Positions 1-17,400 of a stretch of 64,000 nt of DNA are shown here, one piece after another (within the stretch, counting starts at the first letter, position 1; each line of letters begins with the position of its first letter). Under the pieces are notes generated by a model. The model was given only the letters and a program-made list of their open reading frames with translations, searched no databases and was not told the origin of the DNA. This stretch comes from Axinella damicornis (taxonomy: Eukaryota; Porifera; Demospongiae; Axinellida; Axinellidae): positions 2,724,926-2,788,925 of the forward strand of contig OZ007506.1 in assembly GCA_963931865.1 (NCBI GenBank), in the 5' to 3' direction. Position numbers and translations under genes: made by a program.

Positions 1-184
1 TGTGAAATCAAGGCCGGTCACGTGTGGATATGCGGCTGCATGGGGAGAACAGTACAGTGGTTGTGCAATATACACATCAATCTATTGTGGTGGGCTAATA
101 TATTAGCATGACAACACTGTCTGTGCTGCAAAATTTCTGTTCATCCTTCCTTAGCACTCTTGCGTGAAGCTCACTGAAGCTGGA

Positions 185-1621
185 CTAACTGTTGCACGTG
201 GTGTCACATACACCAAGCTCTGTGCAGATGGATGCTGCAGCAGCCTCCATGATCGGCATGATACGTACAGCAACATCATGGGGGATCCCATGGTCCACCT
301 TGTGGACAGTGGTGTATTTTCTTGCCAGAGAAGGAACATCAAGGGTTGGGCGGATGGCATTCTGAAAGAGTTCCATGGCTTTCCCACAAATGCCTTTTCG
401 ATAGCACAATTCAAAAGCCAATTGTGTTTCTTCGATTTCCCCAACACACTCAAAAGGCTTCTGGGTTCCCAGTCCAAGCAGCTGTTTGAAATACAGCTGA
501 TTCTCTTCCATATCCAACAAGTTCGCACCATCAAACATTTTGTCAATGGGCTCTTGCGGAAGGTACGCCTGGAACGACAGCCACACATAGCAACACTTAG
601 GGCACTGCTTGCACCATGGAGGATGCACATTGCAAGAATGGGTGGCAATAACAGCCTGCACCTCCTGCCGGAGAAGGGTGAATATTAGGACATCGTGAAT
701 TGGCTGGAGGATACTAAAAAATCGTAGCTCTTTCACCAAATTCCGGAAGCATTGATTGATCAGCTGTTCAGCGTCATAGCCTTTCCCCCACTGGTGGTTG
801 ATGATTTTGCCTTCTGCTGACCACATCAGATTCCCCACATTGGCACTACGCTCATTCCCAATAACAGCATTGCTGTAGCCATACTGTAGCATAATGGGAA
901 GAATGGCTAAACACTCTGTTAGAGCGAAATCGGTTTGTGTTTTCACTCCCAACTCTTCCAACCACAGCCGCATTGGGATATCAAGAAAAGAGTCAATGAT
1001 GCTGACTGAGTGGCACTGCATAGGCTTGCAGTGTTGAAATACTTGTTGAGCACGCTGGATTTGCTCACTGGCTTGACCATAGTGGCTGATTGAATACGAG
1101 TAGGAGGAGTAAGGGGCTGCAGATTTCTCCAGAAGCTTCATCGACAACAGCCCATCTTTCCCCCCACCAGTATATACAATGCTGCGAACAGGAGCACCAG
1201 TGCTGCTAAATACCTGTGGCTCTTTCAACTTCACTGGCGTTGGAGTTGTTTCTTGGGGCTCGGCGATAAAACGAGGGCCTTCCCAATTTGGTAGGTTGTT
1301 TTCGAACCTCCACTGACCTAGTGCGTTGTTGAACAGCTTCTCCCACATGCTCTTGAATTCGAAGGTGTAATGCTTTTCCAGAGTACTATTGATAGATACG
1401 ACATCTGGTTTGAGTGAGGCCAACTTCATGAGCTGCATGCCAGCAATAAGGAAATACACCCTTTCCATAAATTCATCTCCATAATGTTGGTGCAGGGAGT
1501 CCAGTTTGAAGCCATACCACAGAACAGTCGGGAATCTCACTCCATCAAGCGACAGGTCGATGTGAAGCTGGTAGCCAGACCACGTGATTGACTCCAAAGA
1601 CAAAATCCTCTGGTTAGCCAT
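185..1621 (-). CDS. MurL-like PP-loop protein (UDP-MurNAc-L-Ala-L-Glu epimerase family resemblance)
   Basis: Uninterrupted 478-residue frame with no introns. A PP-loop-like P-motif TGGGKDG lies at residues 151-157. A GNERSAN block is at 255-261. A Cys cluster (C330, C337, C340, C343, core WCKQCPKC) could bind a metal. This pattern resembles the bacterial MurL family, which epimerises the terminal L-Glu of UDP-MurNAc-L-Ala-L-Glu in peptidoglycan synthesis in an ATP-dependent way. Animals make no peptidoglycan, so the substrate here is unknown. The start is the first ATG of the frame at 1621. The neighbours are clearly eukaryotic, so this is not an isolated bacterial contig. The family assignment rests on remembered motifs only; another PP-loop adenylating enzyme remains possible. 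Confidence 0.66.
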   Translation of the reverse strand: MANQRILSLESITWSGYQLHIDLSLDGVRFPTVLWYGFKLDSLHQHYGDEFMERVYFLIAGMQLMKLASLKPDVVSINSTLEKHYTFEFKSMWEKLFNNALGQWRFENNLPNWEGPRFIAEPQETTPTPVKLKEPQVFSSTGAPVRSIVYTGGGKDGLLSMKLLEKSAAPYSSYSYSISHYGQASEQIQRAQQVFQHCKPMQCHSVSIIDSFLDIPMRLWLEELGVKTQTDFALTECLAILPIMLQYGYSNAVIGNERSANVGNLMWSAEGKIINHQWGKGYDAEQLINQCFRNLVKELRFFSILQPIHDVLIFTLLRQEVQAVIATHSCNVHPPWCKQCPKCCYVWLSFQAYLPQEPIDKMFDGANLLDMEENQLYFKQLLGLGTQKPFECVGEIEETQLAFELCYRKGICGKAMELFQNAIRPTLDVPSLARKYTTVHKVDHGIPHDVAVRIMPIMEAAAASICTELGVCDTTCNS

Positions 1622-2610
1622 GATATGAGCGCGTTGCTAGACGCGAACGTAGTCTGACGTGGCCAACGACCTGCTGCAAAGTCGGCGATCTCCTAACAAG
1701 TTATCCTTCGCTTTCTCCTGCAGCACACGATCGCTTTCAGTACTGCATGCTTGCTGCATGCGCCTACAGTCTGATTGGTTTACTTAGCTAACTAGAGGTG
1801 CTCAGCAGAGCACGTACCCCGTGCGTAACTTTGACTTGACAGCTATAGGCCTACCACCGATCATAGAATTCATACAGCATGCACAATGAGCTACTTGGAT
1901 TTACAGCGCTATATCAGCATGCAGAGATACCGTAAGTTGTGTCAGTAATGTTAGAAAGAGGGTGTGGTTAAGTTGTATAAATTAGAATTTTGGAGTTTCG
2001 CTCGCTTTTCTGTGCGTCTCGAGTGGATTCAGGTGTGTGAGTTATGTAGACGCTAGTGATTTCTGACGATTGTATTGTGAAGTAAAGTCTCAACAAAGCC
2101 TTCATTGCTGCAACCGTATGGAACCAGCGGACAGACTGACAGACAAACCAATCACTCTACCCCCTGCTGCGCATGCGCACGGGGTAATTAGGTTCGTGTG
2201 ACTTAGCACAGGAGAGAGCTAGAGGTATATACCGGTAGCTAGCTTCCTTCCGCTCCTCGAGGCCTACACTAAGGAAATTTATGCTAGTGTATTGACCCTC
2301 ATCCTTATTCCATCTGTAATGTGGTTCCTTTATTGTTTGTTGGCATCTATTTATGACTGTGTAACCCTTTGTAAGGTCTTGGAAAGCCTAAAGTGTTTGA
2401 CTGAGTATATACAACGTGAAACTTTAAAACCGAAATCTGTCATTTATTGCTTAATTATGGCAAGCTTGCACAGTAAATAAATGTTTAATCAAGAGTTCAT
2501 AAGAGGTATGTATAAACTCTTGGTGTAATTATAGTACATAAATGCGGATATTTCATTATACAAACGTGTTAAAGATGCAATGGTCAAAAGACTGCATCAC
2601 AACTGTTACG
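1622..2610. other. Intergenic region between MurL-like gene and centrin
   Basis: No supportable coding exon was seen. It holds the presumed promoter of the MurL-like gene (upstream of 1621 on the minus strand) and the 3' flank of centrin. The short frames here are AT-rich and without domain resemblance. Confidence 0.5.
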
Positions 2611-8629
<6,019 letters not shown>

Positions 8630-8839
8630 AAAAACAGCGGGCAGGATCATAATAGAATCAAATTACGTGTATCATGGCAACTTTTGGAGATGATCAAGGA
8701 ATCAAGACAAGCTCAAGATTAACACAGTGAACACACTGATCACTTGCTCTTCTAAAAGCGGCTATCCTTTGGCTTCGAGCCTTCAGTCTTGTCTGATACA
8801 AAATCAAATGACCAAGGACGATTTCACCTGACCAAGGGT

Positions 8840-9190
8840 CTACTCTCAGGACCAGACCCTTTGCAGGGGGGGGGGGGGGGGGGGGGGGTCTGGGCACGCA
8901 TCAAGTTGTACCTCGGTCGAAATGTTGACCTAACAAATTGAAAATGACGTCAGCGAAATCATATTTCTCCAGGGTTTCAGTGTCACCAGCGACTAGACAC
9001 GGTAAATCGCTGTGCCGTGCACAAGTGATCGACAAAAGTTGAGGGGGGAATGAGCGGGTTGACAGTGATCGTACACGTCGTATCACAGTGATTGCTAACT
9101 ACCCACGCATACTTGCATTCTGTGGGGACAACTTGAATGTAGGCACATGCCCAGACCCCGCCCCCTGCAAAGGGTCTGCTTCCAAGACTA
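8840..9190. mobile_element. MITE family A, copy 1 (CAGACCCTTTGCA ends)
   Basis: Inverted termini: GACCAGACCCTTTGCAGGG on the left, with TCTGGGCAC and AAGTTGT blocks, matched by ACAACTTGAATGTAGG, CCCAGACCCCG and TGCAAAGGGTCTG on the right. A poly-G run (8866-8888) lies in the left arm. The interior carries GCGACTAGACAC, also present in inverted orientation in copy 2 at 37074-37446. It lies between the centrin and V-ATPase c gene starts, so it may affect their shared promoter region. Confidence 0.75.
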
Positions 9191-9645
9191 ACCAAGGGTC
9201 TTGGTCCAGCCGCAAACACACAGGTGGTATCACTGCATATGCATTGAAGTTGTGTGACTACTATAATGTAATGGTCTCTAAAAACGACATGTATTACCTG
9301 TGTAAGTGACTACCCTTGACTCAAAGCTGGAATCAACAACTTCTCACTCAAATGAAGTTACTTCTTACCATTTTTCACCCGAAGAGCTCCTCGTGGAAGC
9401 TGCTCGTAGACAAAATTTCGGTTGGGAACTGTGCAGTTGTTTATTGCCTGAGTTTGCATCCAAGGGGAGTATTAATTAGAATACTCCCGCCAGTGTTTGC
9501 GCGTGCGCAGTAGGTCACTGTACGATCACATGACTACTTTGCCCCTAGGACTTCTAAAAGCTGACAGCGTGAAAGTTCAACTGATTATTTTGCTGTGAAG
9601 ACTTGTCTTGTGTCCTTCTTCTCCTTCGTAAGAAAAAGATTCGAA

Positions 9646-11878
9646 ATGTCTTCTACAACTGATTCAAGTACACCTCCGTATGCCGGCTTTTTCGGCGTAA
9701 TGGGAGCATCAGCGGCAATCATTTTCAGCTGTAAGACTTGTCTGTGTATTCATGTGATTTACTGTGCAAGGAGACTAGTGAACTCGGTAGCGTGGTGGTG
9801 GTTTACCGTAAGATGTGTGGTTCTATCTTGGGGGAGGGGTTCAGTTTTGTCGAGAGCTTGTTTTGTTTGTGACAAAGACCAACTTGCAAGGGGTGGTCAC
9901 ACCAATAAGCATAAGTACTCAGAGCTGCGACCGGGATTGTGACCCCGTACACGGCGGATGTAGGTGTGGCTTACCGTATTACTCCGTATACCACCAAAAA
10001 GTCACGCAGTCACGGTGGATTTTTGCGACGGTCACAGGGTCACCGGCAGTTTAGCAGTGCAGTCACGCGGTCACAGGCAGTTTTTGGACGGTCACAAATT
10101 GTGACCCCGGTCGCAGCTCTAAGTACGGCGCATATTGGAGTGACCACCCCTTGACTTGTCCTTTCATCATCTGTGTTCTCCCTCCCCTTACTTATCCCTC
10201 GACTTCCTGTCTCCCCACAGCTATGGGTGCTGCCTATGGAACTGCAAAGAGTGGCACTGGTATTGCAGCTATGAGTGTTATGAGACCGGACCTCATCATG
10301 AAATCTGTCATCCCTGTTGTTATGGCCGGTATCATCGCTATCTATGGGCTGGTGGTCTCAGTACTGATTGCCAACCAATGTACGTTTACTGTCTCACTGA
10401 TACTGTTATGCTCCATACATACTAGCATGAGATTTGGCTGTTTGTTAGCCTCGTTCCCAGGCCCGTATGAGAACTCTAAACGGGCCTATGACCATTGATA
10501 TTCCATTTAGAGCTCACCAGAGATTGATTAGCTTTAGCATTGCAGCTTTAAAGACCTCATCGTAAGATACCCCATACATGTAATTATAAGTACTCCATGC
10601 AATCGACACCACTCAAGTCCACAATTTCGGAATAAAAGTACCGATCTTTATGCTCCGTTGTTACAGCGTAACGGTATAACAACAACAAAGGGTTGTATTC
10701 GTAGTATAGTTATGTATGTTAGGTGGATGGGAAATGCCAGGTAGTATACAGAATTCTCCGCTTTGCGGCACATATAAGCTCCTTCCGCGGCTGATCATTT
10801 ATCAGCTTTTTGTGACGGTTTTTTTCTGGATGAAGTGTGTGGCTGGGTAAGCTCATCAGCAGAAAGAAAAGCTGCAGTATTCGTAGAGTGCGTCTCGTAA
10901 CAAACTTTGTGCTGGGTAATTTTGGCAACAGGAAGAGCTATGATGAAATGCAGGGAGAACAACTACAAAACACAGTAGCCTGTCTGTCTGAGGCACAGGG
11001 TGCTCGAACACCACACCTGGTACTCATGGTCGATGGTCGATGGGCCGGGAAGAGCAGTTTCATTGTTAATTGTGGGCTAACTCTTGCGTTAGCTGTTGAG
11101 ATTTGCCAGCACAAAGTAACCACAGCAAACAGGACTACCCCATTCCAGTTCAGTGGCTACAGTGGCTAGCTTGTGTTCAGCTTACTCACAATTCACCCCA
11201 CAATGCCAGTGCATTCTTGAGAATCACATGTCTTGTTGTGTTGTTATGAAAATCAATATCTGTATTTAGCATGTTTCGTTTCTTTTTCTCCTACAGTGAA
11301 CGACCATGTCAGCCTCTATTCGTAAGCTGTTCACAGTGTAGTTAGACTGTTCTGTTGCATTTACTGCATTGAAAGTCGATAAAGACTGCATTTTCCTGGT
11401 GCACATCTGTCACCTTTCCCTCTCTCCATGGTTTGTCATTTCCTTATTCTCATGTGACTGGGTCAAAGGTCACTATCTCATTTCGGTTATGTTTGTAACT
11501 CCTGTCAATCTTCAAAGAGCTATTGTGTAATATCTGAAATGCCATCCACCGCCTCACCATCCACTGTGTTCCCCCTGCCTTGATCCACCTTTACATCAGC
11601 ATTGGTTCATATACAGAAGCCCAAAGGTTAGGCCCCCAACCTACCACTTGTTCCTTCTTCCTTTGTGTAGCTCCTTCCTACAGCTTGGTGCCGGTCTCTC
11701 AGTGGGTTTCAGTGGTTTAGCAGCTGGCTTTGCGATTGGTATAGTTGGTGACTCGGGAGTGAGGGGGACAGCACAGCAACCTCGACTGTTTGTGGGGATG
11801 ATCCTGATTCTCATCTTCGCTGAAGTGCTGGGTCTATACGGACTCATTGTGGCTCTGGTGTTGTCCACACGCGCATAA
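9646..11878 (+). CDS. ATP6V0C: V-type proton ATPase 16 kDa proteolipid subunit c
   Basis: Four exons: 9646-9730, 10221-10379, 11297-11321 and 11671-11878, all GT-AG and phase-consistent, giving 158 residues (family usually about 155-160). The protein is the c-ring subunit of the Vo sector and carries protons across endomembranes. Four hydrophobic helices are visible. The proton-binding Glu is E141 in [13 protein letters not shown]. The motifs [10 protein letters not shown] and [15 protein letters not shown] are highly conserved. Exon 3 is only 25 nt and encodes the lumenal LNDHVSLYS loop; without it the frame breaks. The start is the ATG before SSTTDSS. An upstream in-frame start at 9595 would add 17 residues not typical of the family. 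Intron 1 contains a MITE. Confidence 0.97.
9885..10156. mobile_element. MITE with GGGTGGTCAC ends in V-ATPase c intron 1
   Basis: The left end AAGGGGTGGTCACACCAATA and the right end GGAGTGACCACCCCTT are inverted. Inner blocks CAGAGCTGCGACCGGGATTG and GACCCCGGTCGCAGCTCT also pair. The centre has GTCACGCAGTCACGG-type short direct repeats. Confidence 0.8.
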
Positions 11879-12847
11879 TTTGGACTGTTCATTATTATAC
11901 ACTAAAAGATTGCTAATAGAGGTATTTAGACTTGGTTGCTAACACGACATGTATACGAACTTGTTTTCCACACCCACACCACAGCCTCTCTAGGTTCTAT
12001 GTGTTACACGATCATGTGGTTAATTTTTTTGTGCTCAAGTTAACATTGTGTGTACACTGCAAATGACAAAAGATTTTTGAGCCAGTCATGTCACTCATTA
12101 GTCTCGTGCCCAAACCACACCCCCGAGACTAGTCACTCATGTGATGATCTTGTAATAGTTACCAGGAAGTTGCATCATGTTCTGATGCAATGTGTTCATC
12201 TATAACTTGGGTTCAGGTGGGATGGGATTACATCATTGGTTGAACCAGGGTCATAAAATACTTGCCTGTCTGACAGACCACATAAGCTACCTACTCCATG
12301 GTCCTATAGCTCTGAATGAGGGTGATGCATGCCAAAGTATAGTTGTGGGCAGTACACCTGACCTCTGTAACAGTACATATATACCCATCCCTAGTTCCAT
12401 ATCATACACGTGTATGCCTAAATTCATGAAGGGAGTGGGGACCACGAATCTCTTAGGATTTTGCTTGCTTAGAGTGCATGAAATGGTACGTAGGTGAAGC
12501 AACTACCTAATCACCATGTCAACAAAGTAGAGTTGTGTCTCCATGGTGGCACATTGACAAAATTAATGTATGGACTGTGACCTGGACCAGGAACCATGGT
12601 CATGCCATGCCTCCTCTCATCCTCTGGGGTACACTGTACATGTACATGTGTGGATTAGCCTCGTTCCCAGTCTCCCATGCGGCCTGCGAAGAAGCCTAAT
12701 GTGTGGATGCGGACATCCTGTAGAGAACCTCTTACAGCTAGTAACTGTGAGCCAATCAGCGTTGATTAGCTGTTTTAGTTGTTACAAGAACACAAACACT
12801 ACAAGAACATAAACACTGAAAACTGCAGTAACCGAACAAACTCAGAG
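11879..12847. other. Convergent intergenic region
   Basis: Lies between the 3' ends of the V-ATPase c gene (+) and the TrmH-like gene (-). It presumably holds both 3' UTRs. A short TAGCCTCGTTCCCAG element starts at about 12657. No further coding exon was recognised. Confidence 0.5.
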
Positions 12848-14208
12848 TCAATTCTTGAGAGGATCGTCAATGCTGGATAACAGTGATTGGGGACTAAATT
12901 CAAGAGACTTCATGTAGAAGTGAAGAGTAAGTTCCTGCTTTTCTGCGTCAGTGAGGTCCCCATTGCTTCCCTGGGAAAGGTACACACACATCATCATGGC
13001 TACTAGGCAGTATGGCATGACAAAATCTAGGAGTGGGACCATTCAACACTGGTGATTATGCTACTCTACTTGTGGAATGTTTGCACAATCATCCATCACT
13101 GCATTAGGATCAGTCTAGCCACTAGCCCCTCTCCGCCAGGCCGGTTACACGCTCAACTGCCGGACGGAGAGGGGCTAGCAGCTAGACTGCATTAGGATGA
13201 GCCATTTCAAGTTGTGTGTACTCTGCATTCCAGCTAGTCTCGTTTCCAGACCTTCCATCCAGTGTGTGTAATGAAGATATCAGTTTGCTTGTCCAAGATC
13301 CACTTCAAATTTTGGCGCATGTGGACTGATGAGAGTGCACGGTGTGTGCCTTCGCTGTTACATGGTGTAGGAGACTTGCCCATAAACCAGCACGCGCTCT
13401 ATATCTAACGCTGTTTCCATGTGCCATACTTACCTGGTATGCGCATGCTATGTGCTAATTTCTTGAATGGATCTTAGACAAGGAACCTGAAATCGTCGGT
13501 ATCACTTCCAGTATGAATACTGAAGCAATCCCACACTGGGTCTGGGACCATTGCTATACATTCCTAATATTATGATCATCACCATAGGTCTAAATCTTAA
13601 CAGGCATCACAATTTACCAGTTTTTGTACTCGCTGCATGTGTGCATGATAAAGGGTGATAGCAACTGAGACTGACACATTGAAACTCTGAACGAAGCCAC
13701 ACATGGGCAGAGAAAATCTCAGATCAGACATTCGCAAGAGTGGTTCAGATACACCGTTTTTCTCATTACCAAATGCAACTGCAAGTTTTTGGGTGAATTC
13801 AACTTTGGATATTGGTACTGAGGCATCAGGCGAAGCAACTGCGACTTTGTACCCACAATCGTCTTTAAGATGCCTTATGCAAGTTGTAACGTCTGCCCAG
13901 TTGTGAATTGTTATCCAATTTCGTGCACCTGAGTCTGTTCTCATGTATGGATGCCTTCCCTTGGGTCTCCTTGACCGCAAAGAGATATCAGGAGCTGTGC
14001 ATCGGTGTAGATTTTGAAACCCCAAAGCATCCATGCTTCTCACAACAGCATTTTCATTCCCCTCATTGTTGATGTTCTCCAGAAGAACTGCAACAGTGTT
14101 GGTCCTCAAGGCCACAGCTGATGCAATTCTGCTCTTTCTTGAGTCTGAAATGCATGAAGCAAGAAATCGAGTCGCCCTCTCAAGTTGCATTGGCCGGCCA
14201 AATTGCAA
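12848..14208 (-). CDS. TrmH/SpoU-family RNA 2'-O-ribose methyltransferase
   Basis: Two exons, 14208-13618 and 12970-12848 (GT-AG, phase 0), 237 residues. It is a SPOUT (alpha/beta-knot) methyltransferase expected to transfer a methyl group from SAM to a ribose 2'-OH in tRNA or rRNA. Motif 1 is N51-E-N-A-V-V-R57 with the putative catalytic Arg57. Motif 2 is FGNEKNGVSEPLL (146-158). Motif 3 is FVQSFNVSVSVAITLYHA (172-189), which forms the knot. Exon 2 supplies a helical tail beginning GSNGDLTDAEKQEL, like the C-terminal extension of bacterial TrmH. The length is close to stand-alone bacterial TrmH (tRNA Gm18), unlike the very large animal TARBP1 or the MRM proteins with an extra N-terminal domain. 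The exact RNA target cannot be read from sequence. Confidence 0.9.
13118..13192. repeat. Short foldback hairpin in TrmH-like intron
   Basis: CTAGCCCCTCTCCGCC on the left pairs with GGACGGAGAGGGGCTAG on the right around a short GC-rich loop, and outer CAGTCTAG/CTAGACTG also pair. Confidence 0.75.
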
Positions 14209-14469
14209 AAGTGCACGTGCTTTCTAAATCAGTGCGCGCGCATAGCGCATAATATTATAGCTAGCGCTAGCGCCGCGCTACTATAGTGCGCGCGCGCCAA
14301 GTACGTAGGTTTCTATAGCAACAGTAGCTGAAAAATAAACGTGTGACGCAAACGTACACGTACACATATAGTACATGTACATGTACATACAAACGTACTA
14401 CATCTATATCTGACATCAACAGTAATTTGTGCAAGCAGCGAAAAAGACATTTTGTCCAAAAAGTATCTC
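14209..14469. promoter_or_regulatory. CpG-rich divergent promoter between TrmH-like gene and NSUN7-like gene
   Basis: Only 261 bp separate the two divergent start codons. The region is unusually rich in CG, with GTGCGCGCGC runs on both sides of a GCTAGCGCTAGC palindrome, forming a near-symmetrical block at about 14230-14300. Shared bidirectional transcription is inferred from the spacing and composition. Confidence 0.6.
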
Positions 14470-17400
14470 ATGGCAGCTTCTTCGGTGGTAGCTCTACAGT
14501 CGCCACTGAGATATTACACCATACTGGAGGATCGGCCGTATCGTTCTCACGCAAAACGATTCGCACCAGAGCGCGCTTATGATGGAAGCGTGGAGGTCGT
14601 AACAGCGGCCAATGCCACTTGCACGCGTGTGGGCGACGACGACGTGCTTGTAGCGCTGTTACCTACCACGCCGAGTAAAGCAAGCGTGGCAATCCTGGAG
14701 AGGTATCAGCTCTACGAGGTCATCTTGCAGGTGTATTCTGCGGTGCGGCAAGGGAGGCTACCAGCTGGTGTACATTTCGCCAGTGATGCTATCAAGCGCA
14801 GAGTGTATCAGATGGTCTTTGACGTCCTCTACCGTAAGTAGCTAGTAATAATGATTTTGAGAATGCTGAGCCCGTGGGGGCCATCACACATAGCTAGCTA
14901 CATGTAGCTAGCTACCGTATGTACAAAAGTGGTAGCTATAGCAGTGAGTATAAAACGAATTATAGTAGGTACTAGTAGCTAGATCTTGTCAGGTGAATGC
15001 AGTAGCTACATGTAGCTATATGATTTGTCAGTTAGTAGCTATAGCTAGGCAGCTCCTTCATGTGCTTCGTAGCAGATATAGTACAATTTATGTTCATTCA
15101 CAGATCAACCTGCAGTAGAAGATATGCTGATTGAGAGTGGATTCTATGCGAGGCACTTTGACGTGAGTCGGGCATGATCTCAAAGACCTCCTGCATGCTG
15201 TATCATGATGTCATGGCTATGCATTGCTATAGAGTAGTTTTAGTATTGTGTCTATCGGTACAGTATGAATATTGTCAAATCTGACACACGCTCCTATATA
15301 TGCTGTAGCATACAGTATTACCCAGTGCAGCCTCTCACCTAGGAAGCTAATTCATGCATGTCACAATCATGGACATGCATATGCAGTCATGCATGTGCGT
15401 AATGTGGTTGATTTAGCACGTGCATCTAGTGAGATATTGACGTGGAAGCTTGTGCCGGCTCATGTAACACCATGTTTTGTTTCACACTCTCTAGCTTCAC
15501 AGCCATGAACAACTTGTTTTAGTTATGGCCTACGACTTCCAGAAAGAAAAATTTGGGCTGAAGCTGCCTAGAGAATCTTGTAACATGATACCTAGCATGG
15601 TATTGCGAGTTTCCGAAGCACTCTGGCAACACAAGGTGAAACTTAGTGCTGCAATGGCCAGAATGCGGGTGAAGGCAAATGCGCAGCACATATCACAGCT
15701 AATTCCAGAAGAGACCAGACAAATGTATGAAAGGACCTTGAACCAACCTTGCTATGCTCGAGTGAACATGGTCAAAGTGAACAACGTACAGGTGGAGGTC
15801 ATGTCTAAACTCCACAGTGATGGTTTTGTAATGGTGAAGAGCAGGGATCACCTCGTCCTCTGCCGGAGGTCCGTCCATCACTTGCAGACAAACTTGCTGG
15901 AGTGTTCACCTGATTGTCGTCTCCTCCTCAATGACCATGAGCTGGTGACAGAAGGATGCCTGGTGGTGCAGGTAGAACATTGTCCATCAGGGCATGTATT
16001 CATATGGTGTTAGCCTGTATACATATTGTCTAGCAGAAGTTTCTAAACTCAATGCGCAGATCATGATCTATATAGCTATGCACATGTTCTGTGTGTTAGT
16101 ATACATGTATGTATATACTTACATAGTTTCCTAGCTACATCCATGTATACTTGGTTCAGTGGTGTTTTATGCATCCATGCATGCACATGCAGGATCTGGT
16201 TAGCTACTCCTTTGTGGACAGCATCAGCCACTGCATTGAAGACGGTCAGGGGGACATCATACTTACCAACTGCAATGCAGGTATAACATGACTTTGTCTA
16301 TATATGCCTTTACCGATAAGTTATGCTTCAATTTTTCCAATGCCATTTACATTGTAAAATGAACAACTGGTAGAAGGACCAAAAAGTGCAAAGCGTTTCG
16401 TGCAATTGCACAAATGGGCGGATGAATAAGATTGCTGTCCATGCTTGTTCATGTGATGGTGTACTTTTTGTTGACAGTGAGGCAAGACAGCATAGCTCAT
16501 CAGAATCCACCTTCAGTATAACCGGCTGCAGTCACGTATATTATAGTTAACTGTCACAGTGACATGGCTAGTTCACACTGACCACTATACGAAGTCTGAA
16601 TGACAGGTGACATAACTGTACAGTAAACTGGATATGGAAATGAGGCACCCAGTTTATCGATGTGTTGTTTGCCTATGTCCTTTGATCATGATCTATAGCA
16701 CTTTTTATGTGGCAGGTATGGAGGCAGCTCACATAGCCACCCTCATTGGAGACCGGGGCACAGTGTTTGCGTTTGGGGCCCTACCTGCGCAGATGAACCA
16801 GCTAGACCAGAAGATACTCTCTCTGGGACTGCACAGTATCCTTTCTGCTGCTGCACGGCTTACATCCCCCAAGGGATACATTTATGTGTACTATATACTT
16901 TGGATGGCTCCACTTTTGCCTGGATTGCAGGACATAATACATCCACTTCAGCCAATCGTAACACACATCTCCACATTCCAACTTCACAAGTTGTGAGCTA
17001 CTTATCAACATACTAGCTACTGTTGATTGTATACATCCATGGATACATGATTATCAATGTGGGTATAATGTTTGACTTGATCAGCTGCTAAATTCATCCT
17101 TGGAATGCAAGCAATCATAGACATAGCAGATAGCAAGAAATTGCAAACATTGTTCTACCAAGTGGATAACCGTGCTTATGACCACCACAAGTGTTCACTG
17201 CATGTATTTTACCAACCTTAAATCTTTAACTGTGCCAAGATGTGCAGTTCATCCAGGCTCCATTCACTAGTGCTTCACCCAGTGATGAGATACTGAGTGG
17301 TGTGGGAATGGTGGTGTGCCTGCCTCCCTCCTCCCTCTCTGCCGTCTCACACCCAGTTGACTTCGTCTTGCAGGAGGGAGGTATGTTAGACCCTAGTAGC

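Noticed and set aside
164..688. 174-codon plus-strand frame at the window start
   Set aside because: Antisense shadow of the MurL-like coding sequence.
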